From Rhodobiaceae bacterium UBA7804 (lineage in GTDB: Bacteria > Pseudomonadota > Alphaproteobacteria > Parvibaculales > Parvibaculaceae), in contig DLCG01000008.1 of assembly GCA_002480495.1 (NCBI GenBank), forward strand, positions 87,620 to 151,619: a stretch of DNA of 64,000 nucleotides, read 5' to 3'. Within the stretch, counting starts at the first letter, position 1. Each line of letters starts with the position of its first letter. Of this stretch, positions 18,215-26,205 are shown in pieces. A program made the position numbers and the translations under genes. The notes under the pieces were generated by a model. It was given only the letters and a program-made list of their open reading frames with translations, searched no databases and had not been told where the DNA came from.

Positions 18215-18637
18215 TCAGCCGACGATCTCTTCGTCCTTGAAGAAATACTTGATCTCTTCGGCGGCCGTTTCCGCGGCGTCGGAGCCGTGGACCGAGTTCG
18301 CCTCGATCGACTCGGCGAAGTCCTTGCGGATCGTGCCCGCATCGGCATTGGCCGGGTTCGTCGCGCCCATGACTTCGCGGTATTTCGCGATGGCGTTTTC
18401 GCCTTCGAGGACCTGGACCACGACCGGACCCGAAATCATGAAGGAGACGAGATCGTTGAAGAAGGGGCGCTCCTTGTGGACCGCATAGAAGCCTTCGGCC
18501 TGCGCCTTCGACATGTGGATGCGTTTCGAGGCGATGACCCGGAGGCCCGCGCTTTCAATGCGGTCGATGATCTTGCCGGTGATGTTCCGCCGGGTCGCGT
18601 CCGGCTTGATGATCGAGAAGGTCCGTTCGAGGGCCAT
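18215..18637 (-). CDS. ndk: Nucleoside diphosphate kinase
   Basis: The 140-residue enzyme equilibrates nucleoside di- and triphosphates. MALERTFSIIKPDATRRN at the start carries the KPDA motif. The active site appears as NPANADAGTIRKDFAESIEANSVHGSDA, with the phospho-accepting His of the NxxHGSD motif intact. The start at 18637 is fixed by the conserved N-terminus; an upstream in-frame ATG would add 33 unrelated residues. A sigma-70-like promoter lies 43-71 bases upstream. Confidence 0.97.
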   Translation of the reverse strand: MALERTFSIIKPDATRRNITGKIIDRIESAGLRVIASKRIHMSKAQAEGFYAVHKERPFFNDLVSFMISGPVVVQVLEGENAIAKYREVMGATNPANADAGTIRKDFAESIEANSVHGSDAAETAAEEIKYFFKDEEIVG

Positions 18638-18679
18638 GCTCAGCTTTCCCAAATTGTGCAGGTGGAAGATTTGGCGCGG

Positions 18680-18708
18680 GTTATAGCGGGGCTTGGTGAC
18701 GCGGGCAA
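18680..18708 (-). promoter_or_regulatory. Putative sigma-70 promoter of ndk
   Basis: On the minus strand TTGCCC (18708-18703) and TATAAC (18685-18680) are separated by 17 bases, matching 4/6 and 5/6 of the consensus. It lies between the divergent ndk and ABC-F genes. Confidence 0.45.
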
Positions 18709-18734
18709 CCGCGAGTGCTAAAAGCCCGCTCACC

Positions 18735-20645
18735 ATGCTTCATATCAACGATCTCACCTTCCGGATGGAGGGGCGTCTCCTCCTCGACCGGGTCACGGCG
18801 GCCATTCCGCCGGGACAGCGGACGGGCTTTGTTGGCCGCAACGGCACCGGCAAATCCACCCTGCTGAAGCTCATAACCGGGGAATACGGCCCGGAAAGCG
18901 GCGGCATTTCCTATCCGAAGAGCTGGCGCGTGGGCATGGTCCGGCAGGAGGTGCTTGCCGGGCCGACCTCGCTGATCGACACGGTGCTGGCCGCCGACAA
19001 GGAGCGGGCCTCGCTGCTGGAGGAGGCCGAGACGGCGACGGACCCTAACCGGATTGCCGAGATTCACACGCGGCTGGCCGATATGGGAGCCCATGCGGCC
19101 CCTGCCCGCGCGGCGACCATTCTCTCCGGTCTCGGCTTCGACGAGGCGGCGCAGGCACGGCCCTGCTCGGACTTTTCGGGCGGCTGGCGGATGCGCGTGG
19201 CTCTGGCCGGTGTGCTCTTTTCCGAACCCGACCTTCTGCTGCTCGACGAACCTACCAACTATCTCGACCTCGAAGGCACGATCTGGCTCGAGGACTATCT
19301 GCGAAACTATCCCTACACGGTTCTCATCGTCAGCCATGACCGCGACCTGTTGAACAATGTCGCGCAGAACATTCTGCATCTCGAGAACCAGAAGCTCACT
19401 TTTTATACGGGCAATTACGACCGCTTCGACCGGACGCGACGCGAGAAGCTGATGCTTCAGCTCTCGATGAAGAAGAAGCAGGACGATGCGCGCCGCCACA
19501 TGGAAAGCTTCATCGAGCGCTTCAAGGCGAAGGCGTCGAAGGCACGGCAGGCGCAGAGCCGCATGAAGGCGCTTGCCAAGATGCAGCCCATCGCCGACGT
19601 ACTGGAAGAGCGCGTGCTGCCGTTCCACTTTCCGGCGCCGGAAAAGCCCCTCGCCTCGCCGATCATCCGGCTCGAACATGCAAGCGTCGGCTATGAGCCT
19701 GAGAAGCCTGTCCTGTCAAATCTCGATCTCCGCATCGACCAGGACGATCGGATCGCTCTGCTCGGAGCAAACGGCAACGGCAAATCCACTTTCGCCAAGC
19801 TGCTCTGCGACCGGCTGCGCGTGACGGCAGGGCATAAATATGCGTCGAAAAAGCTGCGCATCGCCTATTTCGCGCAACACCAGCTCGACGAGCTCAATAT
19901 GGGCGAGACACCTTATGAGCATTTCCGGGAGCTGATGCCCGACGCGACGATCGCACAGGTGCGCGCGCGTGCCGGCTCATACGGATTCGGCGCGGACAAG
20001 GCGGATACGAAGGTCGAGAAGTTATCTGGCGGTGAGAAGGCGCGTCTGCTGTTCGCCATCGCGACCTTTCACAAACCGCACATGATCATCCTCGACGAAC
20101 CGACGAACCACCTGGATGTCGACAGCCGCGAGGCGCTCGTCATGGCGATCAACGAATATGACGGGGCCTTCATTCTGATTAGCCACGACCGCCACCTCGT
20201 CGAGACCTGTGCCGACAGGTTGTGGCTCGTGGCGGACGGCACCGTTGCGCCCTATGAGGGCGACCTCAATGACTACCGGAAATGGCTGCTCGATCCGGCG
20301 AGGCGCGTAAAGCCTCTCGTCGCGGAAGATGGCGAGGAGATCGTTGTCGAAGCACCGCGTGTGCAGGTGGACAAACGCGAAGCGCGCCGCCTTGCCGCGC
20401 AGAAGCGCGAGCAGATTGCGCCGCTGAAAAAGAAGGCGCAGGAGGCGGAGCGGGAAATCGCCCGCCTGCAGAAACTCGTCGAGGAGCTCGATGCGAAACT
20501 CGCACGGCCCGAGATCGCAAGCGACCCCGCAGCCATGACGGCGACCGCAAAAGAGCGGGCAGATACTCTGAAACTCGTCGCTGCAGCGGAAGAACGCTGG
20601 CTTGAGGCAAGCGCCGCCTATGAAGACGCGATGACGGCAGATTGA
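18735..20645 (+). CDS. ABC-F family ribosome-associated ATPase
   Basis: The 636-residue protein has two fused ABC ATPase domains and no membrane part, the hallmark of ABC-F proteins that act on the ribosome. Domain 1: GRNGTGKST (Walker A), FSGGWRMR (signature), LLLLDEPTNYLD (Walker B). A basic linker follows (about 235-300, FIERFKAKASKARQAQSRMK). Domain 2: GANGNGKST, LSGGEKARLLF, IILDEPTNHLD. A C-terminal coiled coil (about 560-636) resembles Uup and YheS tails. The start is the ATG before LHINDLTFRMEGRLLLDRV; an upstream ATG would add 14 residues. The exact subfamily is not certain. Confidence 0.93.
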   Translation: MLHINDLTFRMEGRLLLDRVTAAIPPGQRTGFVGRNGTGKSTLLKLITGEYGPESGGISYPKSWRVGMVRQEVLAGPTSLIDTVLAADKERASLLEEAETATDPNRIAEIHTRLADMGAHAAPARAATILSGLGFDEAAQARPCSDFSGGWRMRVALAGVLFSEPDLLLLDEPTNYLDLEGTIWLEDYLRNYPYTVLIVSHDRDLLNNVAQNILHLENQKLTFYTGNYDRFDRTRREKLMLQLSMKKKQDDARRHMESFIERFKAKASKARQAQSRMKALAKMQPIADVLEERVLPFHFPAPEKPLASPIIRLEHASVGYEPEKPVLSNLDLRIDQDDRIALLGANGNGKSTFAKLLCDRLRVTAGHKYASKKLRIAYFAQHQLDELNMGETPYEHFRELMPDATIAQVRARAGSYGFGADKADTKVEKLSGGEKARLLFAIATFHKPHMIILDEPTNHLDVDSREALVMAINEYDGAFILISHDRHLVETCADRLWLVADGTVAPYEGDLNDYRKWLLDPARRVKPLVAEDGEEIVVEAPRVQVDKREARRLAAQKREQIAPLKKKAQEAEREIARLQKLVEELDAKLARPEIASDPAAMTATAKERADTLKLVAAAEERWLEASAAYEDAMTAD

Positions 20646-20655
20646 TCGATCGGCG

Positions 20656-21591
20656 TCAGTTTATCGCGTCTGCAACGTCGAAACCTTCCGTCAGGACACC
20701 TGCTTCGACAAGGTTTCCGACAATCTCGCCATCGTGACCCGGAATGATCGATATCTCGGGCTCCGCCTCGCTCAAATCCTTGAGCGCTTTCAGTTGCCCG
20801 AAGACTGCGCTCCGATCTTCCTTGAGAAAAAACTGCGTAACGAGGCGCGCGCGTTCTCGCTGCACGAGAATGTTCCGGTATTTCCAGGCAACGTCGCCAA
20901 TGAAGAGCACCTCCGAACCGTCGGCCAACTGCACATAGACCATCTGGCTGCCCGGCGAATGACCGGGTGACTTGATAACGGCGACACCGGGTGCCAACAC
21001 CTCGTATTGTTCATAGACCAGCGGTTCGTAACCATCGAGCGCACCTTCTGGAAAGCGGGCTGGAACGCTGCGCTCCGGATGATCGACCTGTTCTTGAGTG
21101 AGGCGCGTGGCCGGAAGCACTGCGGGAAGGTCCGGATGAACGGTGAGGCCACCGATATGGTCCATATGTTCATGCGTTATGACGATGAGAGAGGCGGCGC
21201 CCATCGCTCTTTCCATGCGCGCGAAAGCGTCCGCATCGAAGGAAACAAGGTTGTCGCCTCCCAGCTTGTCGTCGAGCGCCGTGTCAATGATAACGCTGCG
21301 GTCGGGATAAACGAGCCGATAGGAGAAAACCGGCATCTCGCTAGCGCGCCAGCCGTCACCGGCAACGATCGCGGTTGCAGGAAAGCTGAACGCCCCAACG
21401 CGCTCAAACTCAATCTTTTGCGGTTTGTCGCCGGGAACAGCCGCCACCATGCGGCGCACCTTGTCGATGTCGAGCTCGTAATAGGCATTCGCAGGCATGG
21501 TGCTTTCCACCACGAACCAGTAGTACCCCGCACCCGCGACAGCGAGAAAAACCCCCAAAGCGCCCAGTGCGACGCGAAGCCTTTTAGACAT
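20656..21591 (-). CDS. Membrane-anchored metallo-beta-lactamase-fold hydrolase
   Basis: The 311-residue protein has an N-terminal membrane anchor (about 5-28), so the enzyme domain is probably periplasmic. The di-zinc site is complete: THEHMDHIGGL (HxHxDH), KSPGHSPGSQMVYV, FIGDVAWKY and a final IPGHDGE. Overall it resembles lactonase- or AttM-like hydrolases, but the substrate cannot be inferred. It is convergent with the ABC-F gene (10-base gap). Confidence 0.85.
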   Translation of the reverse strand: MSKRLRVALGALGVFLAVAGAGYYWFVVESTMPANAYYELDIDKVRRMVAAVPGDKPQKIEFERVGAFSFPATAIVAGDGWRASEMPVFSYRLVYPDRSVIIDTALDDKLGGDNLVSFDADAFARMERAMGAASLIVITHEHMDHIGGLTVHPDLPAVLPATRLTQEQVDHPERSVPARFPEGALDGYEPLVYEQYEVLAPGVAVIKSPGHSPGSQMVYVQLADGSEVLFIGDVAWKYRNILVQRERARLVTQFFLKEDRSAVFGQLKALKDLSEAEPEISIIPGHDGEIVGNLVEAGVLTEGFDVADAIN

Positions 21592-21700
21592 GTTTCTCTC
21601 CCCCTGGCTCTGCCGTCATCAGCCGCGACATGATGAGACGGGCCGATTTGCAAAGCAATCTTCAGAAATGAATAGCAACGGCGCTATTTCCGGATAGAAC

Positions 21701-22150
21701 TCAGGCCTTTTTTTCCCATCGCCCTTCAGCATTCTGCTGCCAGTAGGTCGCTTCATGCCCCTCGGCCTTGATAGACTTCCATTGCTCGCGTGCGGCGGCA
21801 ACGGCCTCCTCGTCCCTGCCATCGAACATCAGCACACACCGTTCATACCCCTCCAGTGAAGCGGGCTCCGCGCCGTCGACAAGGAAGAGAACATTAGCAC
21901 CGTTCGGATTATCGTCGTCGACAGTGAGATAGACGGGCATGAGCGCCGAGGGGCCGTCGTCGCGCGTGCCATGCGGCAGGAAACTCTCATCGCTGAACGT
22001 CCACAAGCTGTTGTTGATCGCGTCGAGGCGTTCAGCTCCCCCTACTTTGACCACAGCCTTCCAGCCGCGCTCGAGCGAACGCCCTAGAAGTTGCGGCAAA
22101 ACCCGCTCCAGAGGTGCGTTCTGCAGATGATAGAACAAGACCTCCGTCAC
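21701..22150 (-). CDS. holC: DNA polymerase III subunit chi
   Basis: The 149-residue clamp-loader accessory protein links the replicase to single-strand-binding protein. Typical segments are EVLFYHLQNAPLERVLPQLL, ALERGWKAVVKV-like (here LERGWKAVVKVGGAERLDAINNSLWTF) and PVYLTVDDDNPNGANVLFLVDG. It follows pepA on the same strand with a 10-base gap, a pairing found widely in proteobacteria. Confidence 0.92.
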   Translation of the reverse strand: MTEVLFYHLQNAPLERVLPQLLGRSLERGWKAVVKVGGAERLDAINNSLWTFSDESFLPHGTRDDGPSALMPVYLTVDDDNPNGANVLFLVDGAEPASLEGYERCVLMFDGRDEEAVAAAREQWKSIKAEGHEATYWQQNAEGRWEKKA

Positions 22151-22160
22151 GAAGCTCGCC

Positions 22161-23654
22161 TCAACCTTCGTAGTGGTCGGTCACGAGGCGGTTGAGAAGC
22201 CGCACACCCCAGCCCGAGCCCCAGCTCTGATTGGTTGCGGTCTGGGGCGAGGCCATAGCCGTCCCCGCAATATCTAGATGTGCCCAAGGGAGCTTGTTCA
22301 CGAAGCGCTGGAGGAATTGGGCCGCCGTAATCGACCCGCCATCGCGTCCGCCGACATTCTTCATATCCGCGAAACGCGACTCGATCATCTTGTCATAGGC
22401 ATCGCCCATCGGCATACGCCAAACCTTCTCTCCTTCGACTTCTCCCGCCTCGATGAGCTGCTTGGACAGCTTGTCGTCATTGGAGAAGAGACCCGCATAC
22501 TCCTTGCCAAGCGCCACCATGATCGCACCGGTGAGTGTTGCCAGATCGATCATGAACTTCGGCTTGAAGCGGCCTTGCGTGTACCAGAGCGCATCCGCGA
22601 GGACGAGCCGTCCCTCTGCGTCGGTATTGATCACTTCGATTGTCTGGCCAGACATTGATGTGACGATATCGCCGGGGCGCTGCGCCTTGCCGTCAGGCAT
22701 GTTTTCAACCACGCCGATAACACCGATCACATTTGCCTTCGCCTTGCGCGCTGCCAAGGTGTGCATAAGACCGGTGACGCAAGCCGCACCGCCCATGTCG
22801 CCTTTCATATCCTCCATGCTTGCAGCCGGCTTGAGCGATATACCGCCCGTGTCGAAACAAACACCTTTTCCAACGAAGGCCACGGGCTTCTCACCCGACT
22901 TGCCGCCCATCCAACGCATGACGATCAGCTTGCTCTCATGCTCGGAGCCATGCCCGACACCGAGAAGAGACCCCATGCCGAGCTTCTTCATCTGTGCTTC
23001 GCCGAGCACCTCCACCTTCACGCCGAGCTTCGTCAGTGCCTTCGCCCGCTTCGCAAACTCGCCGGGGTGGAGGATATTTGCAGGCTCATTGACCAGGTCG
23101 CGCGTCAGAAAGATGCCCTCGGCCACCTTGGAGAGAGGAAGGTACTGCTTCCGGGCGGTAGCCGGCGCCCGGGTCAGAACGGCAAGCGAGGTGAGTTTGC
23201 CTTTCTTGTCCTCGTCCTTCTTCTTGGTCTTGTACTTGTCGAAACTGTAGGAGCGGAGCTTGGCTCCGAAGGCGACGTGAGCCGCCGCGTCGGCGGCAGG
23301 AAGTTTCGGTGCCGAAATGCCATCCAGAACAATCGACAAGGAAGCCTCTTTTGCCTTAACCGCGCGCCCGGTCAGTTCACCACCCGCCTTCTCAAGGTTC
23401 GCAGCCGTCAAGTCACCCGACTTGCCCAGCCCTGCCAGCAGCACGCGGTTCGCGCTGGTGCCCTGGGGGCCCACTATTTCGAGAACCGAACCAGCCTTTC
23501 CGGTGAAACTCGCGGCTTTCATGGCCCGTTTAAGCGCCCCACCGAGTTTTGAATCGAGCTCTGCCGCCACGCCGCGCAGCGTCGAGCCTTCGGTGACGAG
23601 GATGGCGAGAGCCCCCTGCTTCGAGAGCGAAATATCGGCGAAAGTCACATTCAT
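22161..23654 (-). CDS. pepA: Leucyl aminopeptidase (M17)
   Basis: The 497-residue zinc/manganese aminopeptidase trims N-terminal residues from peptides; PepA homologues can also bind DNA. The C-terminal catalytic domain has VGKGVCFDTGGISLKP (metal-binding Lys and Asp), the NTDAEGRLVLADAL signature (about 343-356), and DLATLTGAIMVALG. The N-terminal domain (1-165) is less conserved and contains a Lys-rich stretch (KTKKKDEDKKGK). Immediately upstream is the gap shared with divergent lptF. Confidence 0.96.
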   Translation of the reverse strand: MNVTFADISLSKQGALAILVTEGSTLRGVAAELDSKLGGALKRAMKAASFTGKAGSVLEIVGPQGTSANRVLLAGLGKSGDLTAANLEKAGGELTGRAVKAKEASLSIVLDGISAPKLPAADAAAHVAFGAKLRSYSFDKYKTKKKDEDKKGKLTSLAVLTRAPATARKQYLPLSKVAEGIFLTRDLVNEPANILHPGEFAKRAKALTKLGVKVEVLGEAQMKKLGMGSLLGVGHGSEHESKLIVMRWMGGKSGEKPVAFVGKGVCFDTGGISLKPAASMEDMKGDMGGAACVTGLMHTLAARKAKANVIGVIGVVENMPDGKAQRPGDIVTSMSGQTIEVINTDAEGRLVLADALWYTQGRFKPKFMIDLATLTGAIMVALGKEYAGLFSNDDKLSKQLIEAGEVEGEKVWRMPMGDAYDKMIESRFADMKNVGGRDGGSITAAQFLQRFVNKLPWAHLDIAGTAMASPQTATNQSWGSGWGVRLLNRLVTDHYEG

Positions 23655-23889
23655 CTAGGGGCCTCATTTGATCTGCCGCGCGAGGACGGACTGCCTCGCA
23701 TCTTTTACCGGGGCATGAAATAGGATAACCATTGCCGGGAGCGGCCCGGTAACAAGGCGCGTATCCTAAACGAATTGCTGCGGAGGAAAAGCCGTCCCTC
23801 GTAGCGGAGGCCTCTTCCCGAAGCGGATGCAGGCCACCCCGAGAACCGGCGGGCATCAATCCCGGAAGCCGGTGGGAGCCCGGAGGCCA

Positions 23890-25038
23890 ATGCTGAAAAG
23901 CCTGTCCCATTATCTTTTGCTGCAGGCGCTGGGCCCCTTCATCGTCGCGAGCATCGTTCTTACCGGAATCATCTGGCTGACCCAGGCGTTGAGGATGCTC
24001 GACGTACTCATCACCCAGGGGCAGACGCTACTCACCTTTTTCGAGCTGACGGCGCTTGCCTTGCCGAGCACCCTGGTGATCGTACTGCCAATCTCGCTTT
24101 TTTGCGCAATGCTCTACACGCTGCACAAGCTGATCAGCGACAGCGAAATAGTCGTCATGTTTTCTGCCGGGATCAGCCGGCCGGCAATTGCCTCACCGTT
24201 CATGGCGATAGCTTTGGGCACTTCCTTCCTCATTCTGATCTTCAGCATCTATGTGGCACCGGCCGGCCTCAGGGAACTGAAAAGCAGGCTCTACGAAATC
24301 CGCTCCGACGTCGCCACGGCGATGATAAGGGAAGGAACCTTCACAAACCCGGCCCAAGGTCTCACCGTCTATGTCCGTGAGCGCTCGTCCGACGGCACGA
24401 CCAACGGCATACTTGTGCATGACAGTCGCAATCCGAAAGAACCCATCACCTATATGGCTGAGACCGGGAGCCTTGTAGACGGCCCCAACGGACCGCTTCT
24501 GGTGATGTTCAACGGAAACATCCAGCGCGTATCGCGCGAAGACGGCAAGGATATGGGTGCCGCCACGCTCCTCTACTTCGACAAGTACACCTACGATCTG
24601 TCGCAATATATCGATAGCGAACCCAATTTCACTTATGAGGGCCGTGAACGATACTTCAGCGAACTTGTCGATCCTGCCCGCGACGACACATATGGCTGGA
24701 CCAACCGCAAGAAGCTTCTGGCCGACGCGCATGAAAGGCTCGTCGAGGGTATCTATCCCACCATGTTTGCGCTGATTGCGCTCGCGGCCCTGCTTCCAGC
24801 CCCCTTCAACCGGCGCGGCTATGCATCGCGCATGGCATTCGCCGCAATTCTCGCCCTGGTGATACGCATACTTGGATTTATCCTTGCGAACGGTGCCGCA
24901 ACCTCCTCCTACCTGATCACAACCATGTATGCACTGCCTCTTGCGGTCTGCGGCATCTGTATTGCCATCCTTGCAGGCGTCCGCTTCGATCTTCTTCTCC
25001 AGAGGTTCATGACGGCAATTCCGAAGGTGCGCACATGA
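23890..25038 (+). CDS. lptF: LPS export ABC transporter permease LptF
   Basis: The 382-residue permease has about six membrane segments in the YjgP/YjgQ layout: three at the N-terminus (about 10-120), a large periplasmic domain (about 125-270) and three at the C-terminus. With LptG, LptB and LptC it extracts lipopolysaccharide from the inner membrane. The ATG at 23890 is supported by GGAGG eight bases upstream and the conserved start LKSLSHYLLLQALGPF. The stop overlaps the lptG ATG (ATGA). Confidence 0.95.
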   Translation: MLKSLSHYLLLQALGPFIVASIVLTGIIWLTQALRMLDVLITQGQTLLTFFELTALALPSTLVIVLPISLFCAMLYTLHKLISDSEIVVMFSAGISRPAIASPFMAIALGTSFLILIFSIYVAPAGLRELKSRLYEIRSDVATAMIREGTFTNPAQGLTVYVRERSSDGTTNGILVHDSRNPKEPITYMAETGSLVDGPNGPLLVMFNGNIQRVSREDGKDMGAATLLYFDKYTYDLSQYIDSEPNFTYEGRERYFSELVDPARDDTYGWTNRKKLLADAHERLVEGIYPTMFALIALAALLPAPFNRRGYASRMAFAAILALVIRILGFILANGAATSSYLITTMYALPLAVCGICIAILAGVRFDLLLQRFMTAIPKVRT

Positions 25039-26129
25039 ATCTCTCCTGGACCCTCTCACGCTATCTCGGGCGGCAGTTTCTGGCCGTCACACTGATCACG
25101 TTCTCGATTTTTCTCGCCCTCATTTTCATAATCGAGTTGGTGGAATTGTTGCGGCGGGGCGCGGACAAGCCGGGTGTTACAGTAAGTCTCCTCTTTTCCA
25201 TGGCGTTACTTGAAGTTCCGAGACTTGGCGGAAGAACGCTCCCTTTCGCAATCCTGTTCGGCGGAATGGCAGCATTTCTCAGGCTCAGCAGGAATAACGA
25301 ACTCATCATTGCGAGGGCAGCAGGCGTTTCCGTCTGGCAGTTCATCATGCCCGCGCTCGTCGTTGCCTTCGCTGTCGGCACTTTCGTCGTGACGGTCTAC
25401 AATCCGGTCTCTTCCACGCTCACAACGCGCTTTGGACAGCTTGAGTCGAAGTATCTCGAGCAGCGCGCAAGCTTTATAGCCGTGTCGGCAAATGGCTTGT
25501 GGCTCCGTCAGGCCGACTCAAACGGGCAATCCGTCGTTCACGCCCAGCACATGGACGGCAAAGGCCTAAAGCTCGACGAGGTCACCATTTTTCTCTATGG
25601 GCAGGGTGACACCTTCCTTGGGCGCATCGATGCTGCGACAGCTTCTCTGAAGCCCGGGTTCTGGCAGCTTGAGGATGTATGGGTCTTGATGGTTGACGAT
25701 CAGCCCAGGCATTTCGACAGCTACAGGCAGGAGACCTCTCTAACGGAAAGTCAGATCGAGGAGAGTTTCGCCCGAGAGGAAAGCATTTCCTTCTGGGAAC
25801 TGCCTCATTTCATCAATACCGCCGAGGCTGCAGGGTTCTCCGCGCGGCGTTACCAGATATATTTCCACCAGCTTCTGGCCACGCCGGTTATGCTGTGTAC
25901 GATGGTTTTGCTGGCAGCGGTCTTTTCCATGCGCACAAGCCGGATGGGCGGCCTCCTCCAGATGGTTCTAGGCGGCATTCTCGCCGGATTCGTGGTCTAT
26001 TTTTTGGGCAATCTGTCTCTCGCGCTGGGCCTGTCGGGGATTCTCCCCGCGGCTCTGGCCGCCTGGGCCCCGTCGGTGGTGGTGATGCTTTTGGGGCTTG
26101 CGGTTCTCTTTCACCTCGAAGACGGTTAG
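25035..26129 (+). CDS. lptG: LPS export ABC transporter permease LptG
   Basis: The 364-residue partner of LptF has the same arrangement: N-terminal membrane segments, a periplasmic beta-rich domain (about 130-260), then C-terminal segments. The start LSWTLSRYLGRQFLAVTLI and the segment LEVPRLGGRTLPFAILFGGMAA (about 59-80) match the family. The 4-base overlap with lptF indicates coupled synthesis of the heterodimer. lptD follows after a hairpin-containing 76-base gap. Confidence 0.95.
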   Translation: MNLSWTLSRYLGRQFLAVTLITFSIFLALIFIIELVELLRRGADKPGVTVSLLFSMALLEVPRLGGRTLPFAILFGGMAAFLRLSRNNELIIARAAGVSVWQFIMPALVVAFAVGTFVVTVYNPVSSTLTTRFGQLESKYLEQRASFIAVSANGLWLRQADSNGQSVVHAQHMDGKGLKLDEVTIFLYGQGDTFLGRIDAATASLKPGFWQLEDVWVLMVDDQPRHFDSYRQETSLTESQIEESFAREESISFWELPHFINTAEAAGFSARRYQIYFHQLLATPVMLCTMVLLAAVFSMRTSRMGGLLQMVLGGILAGFVVYFLGNLSLALGLSGILPAALAAWAPSVVVMLLGLAVLFHLEDG

Positions 26130-26138
26130 AAGACAGGG

Positions 26139-26159
26139 ATCGGCCCGAATGGGGCCGAT
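26139..26159 (+). terminator. Hairpin between lptG and lptD
   Basis: ATCGGCCC and GGGCCGAT form a perfect 8-base stem around GAATG. No T-run follows (TTCTGG), so this is more likely a processing or attenuating hairpin than a strong terminator. Confidence 0.45.
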
Positions 26160-26205
26160 TCTGGATGGTCGGGGGACTTAAGCACAGGTGAGCGAGGGGC
26201 AGCGG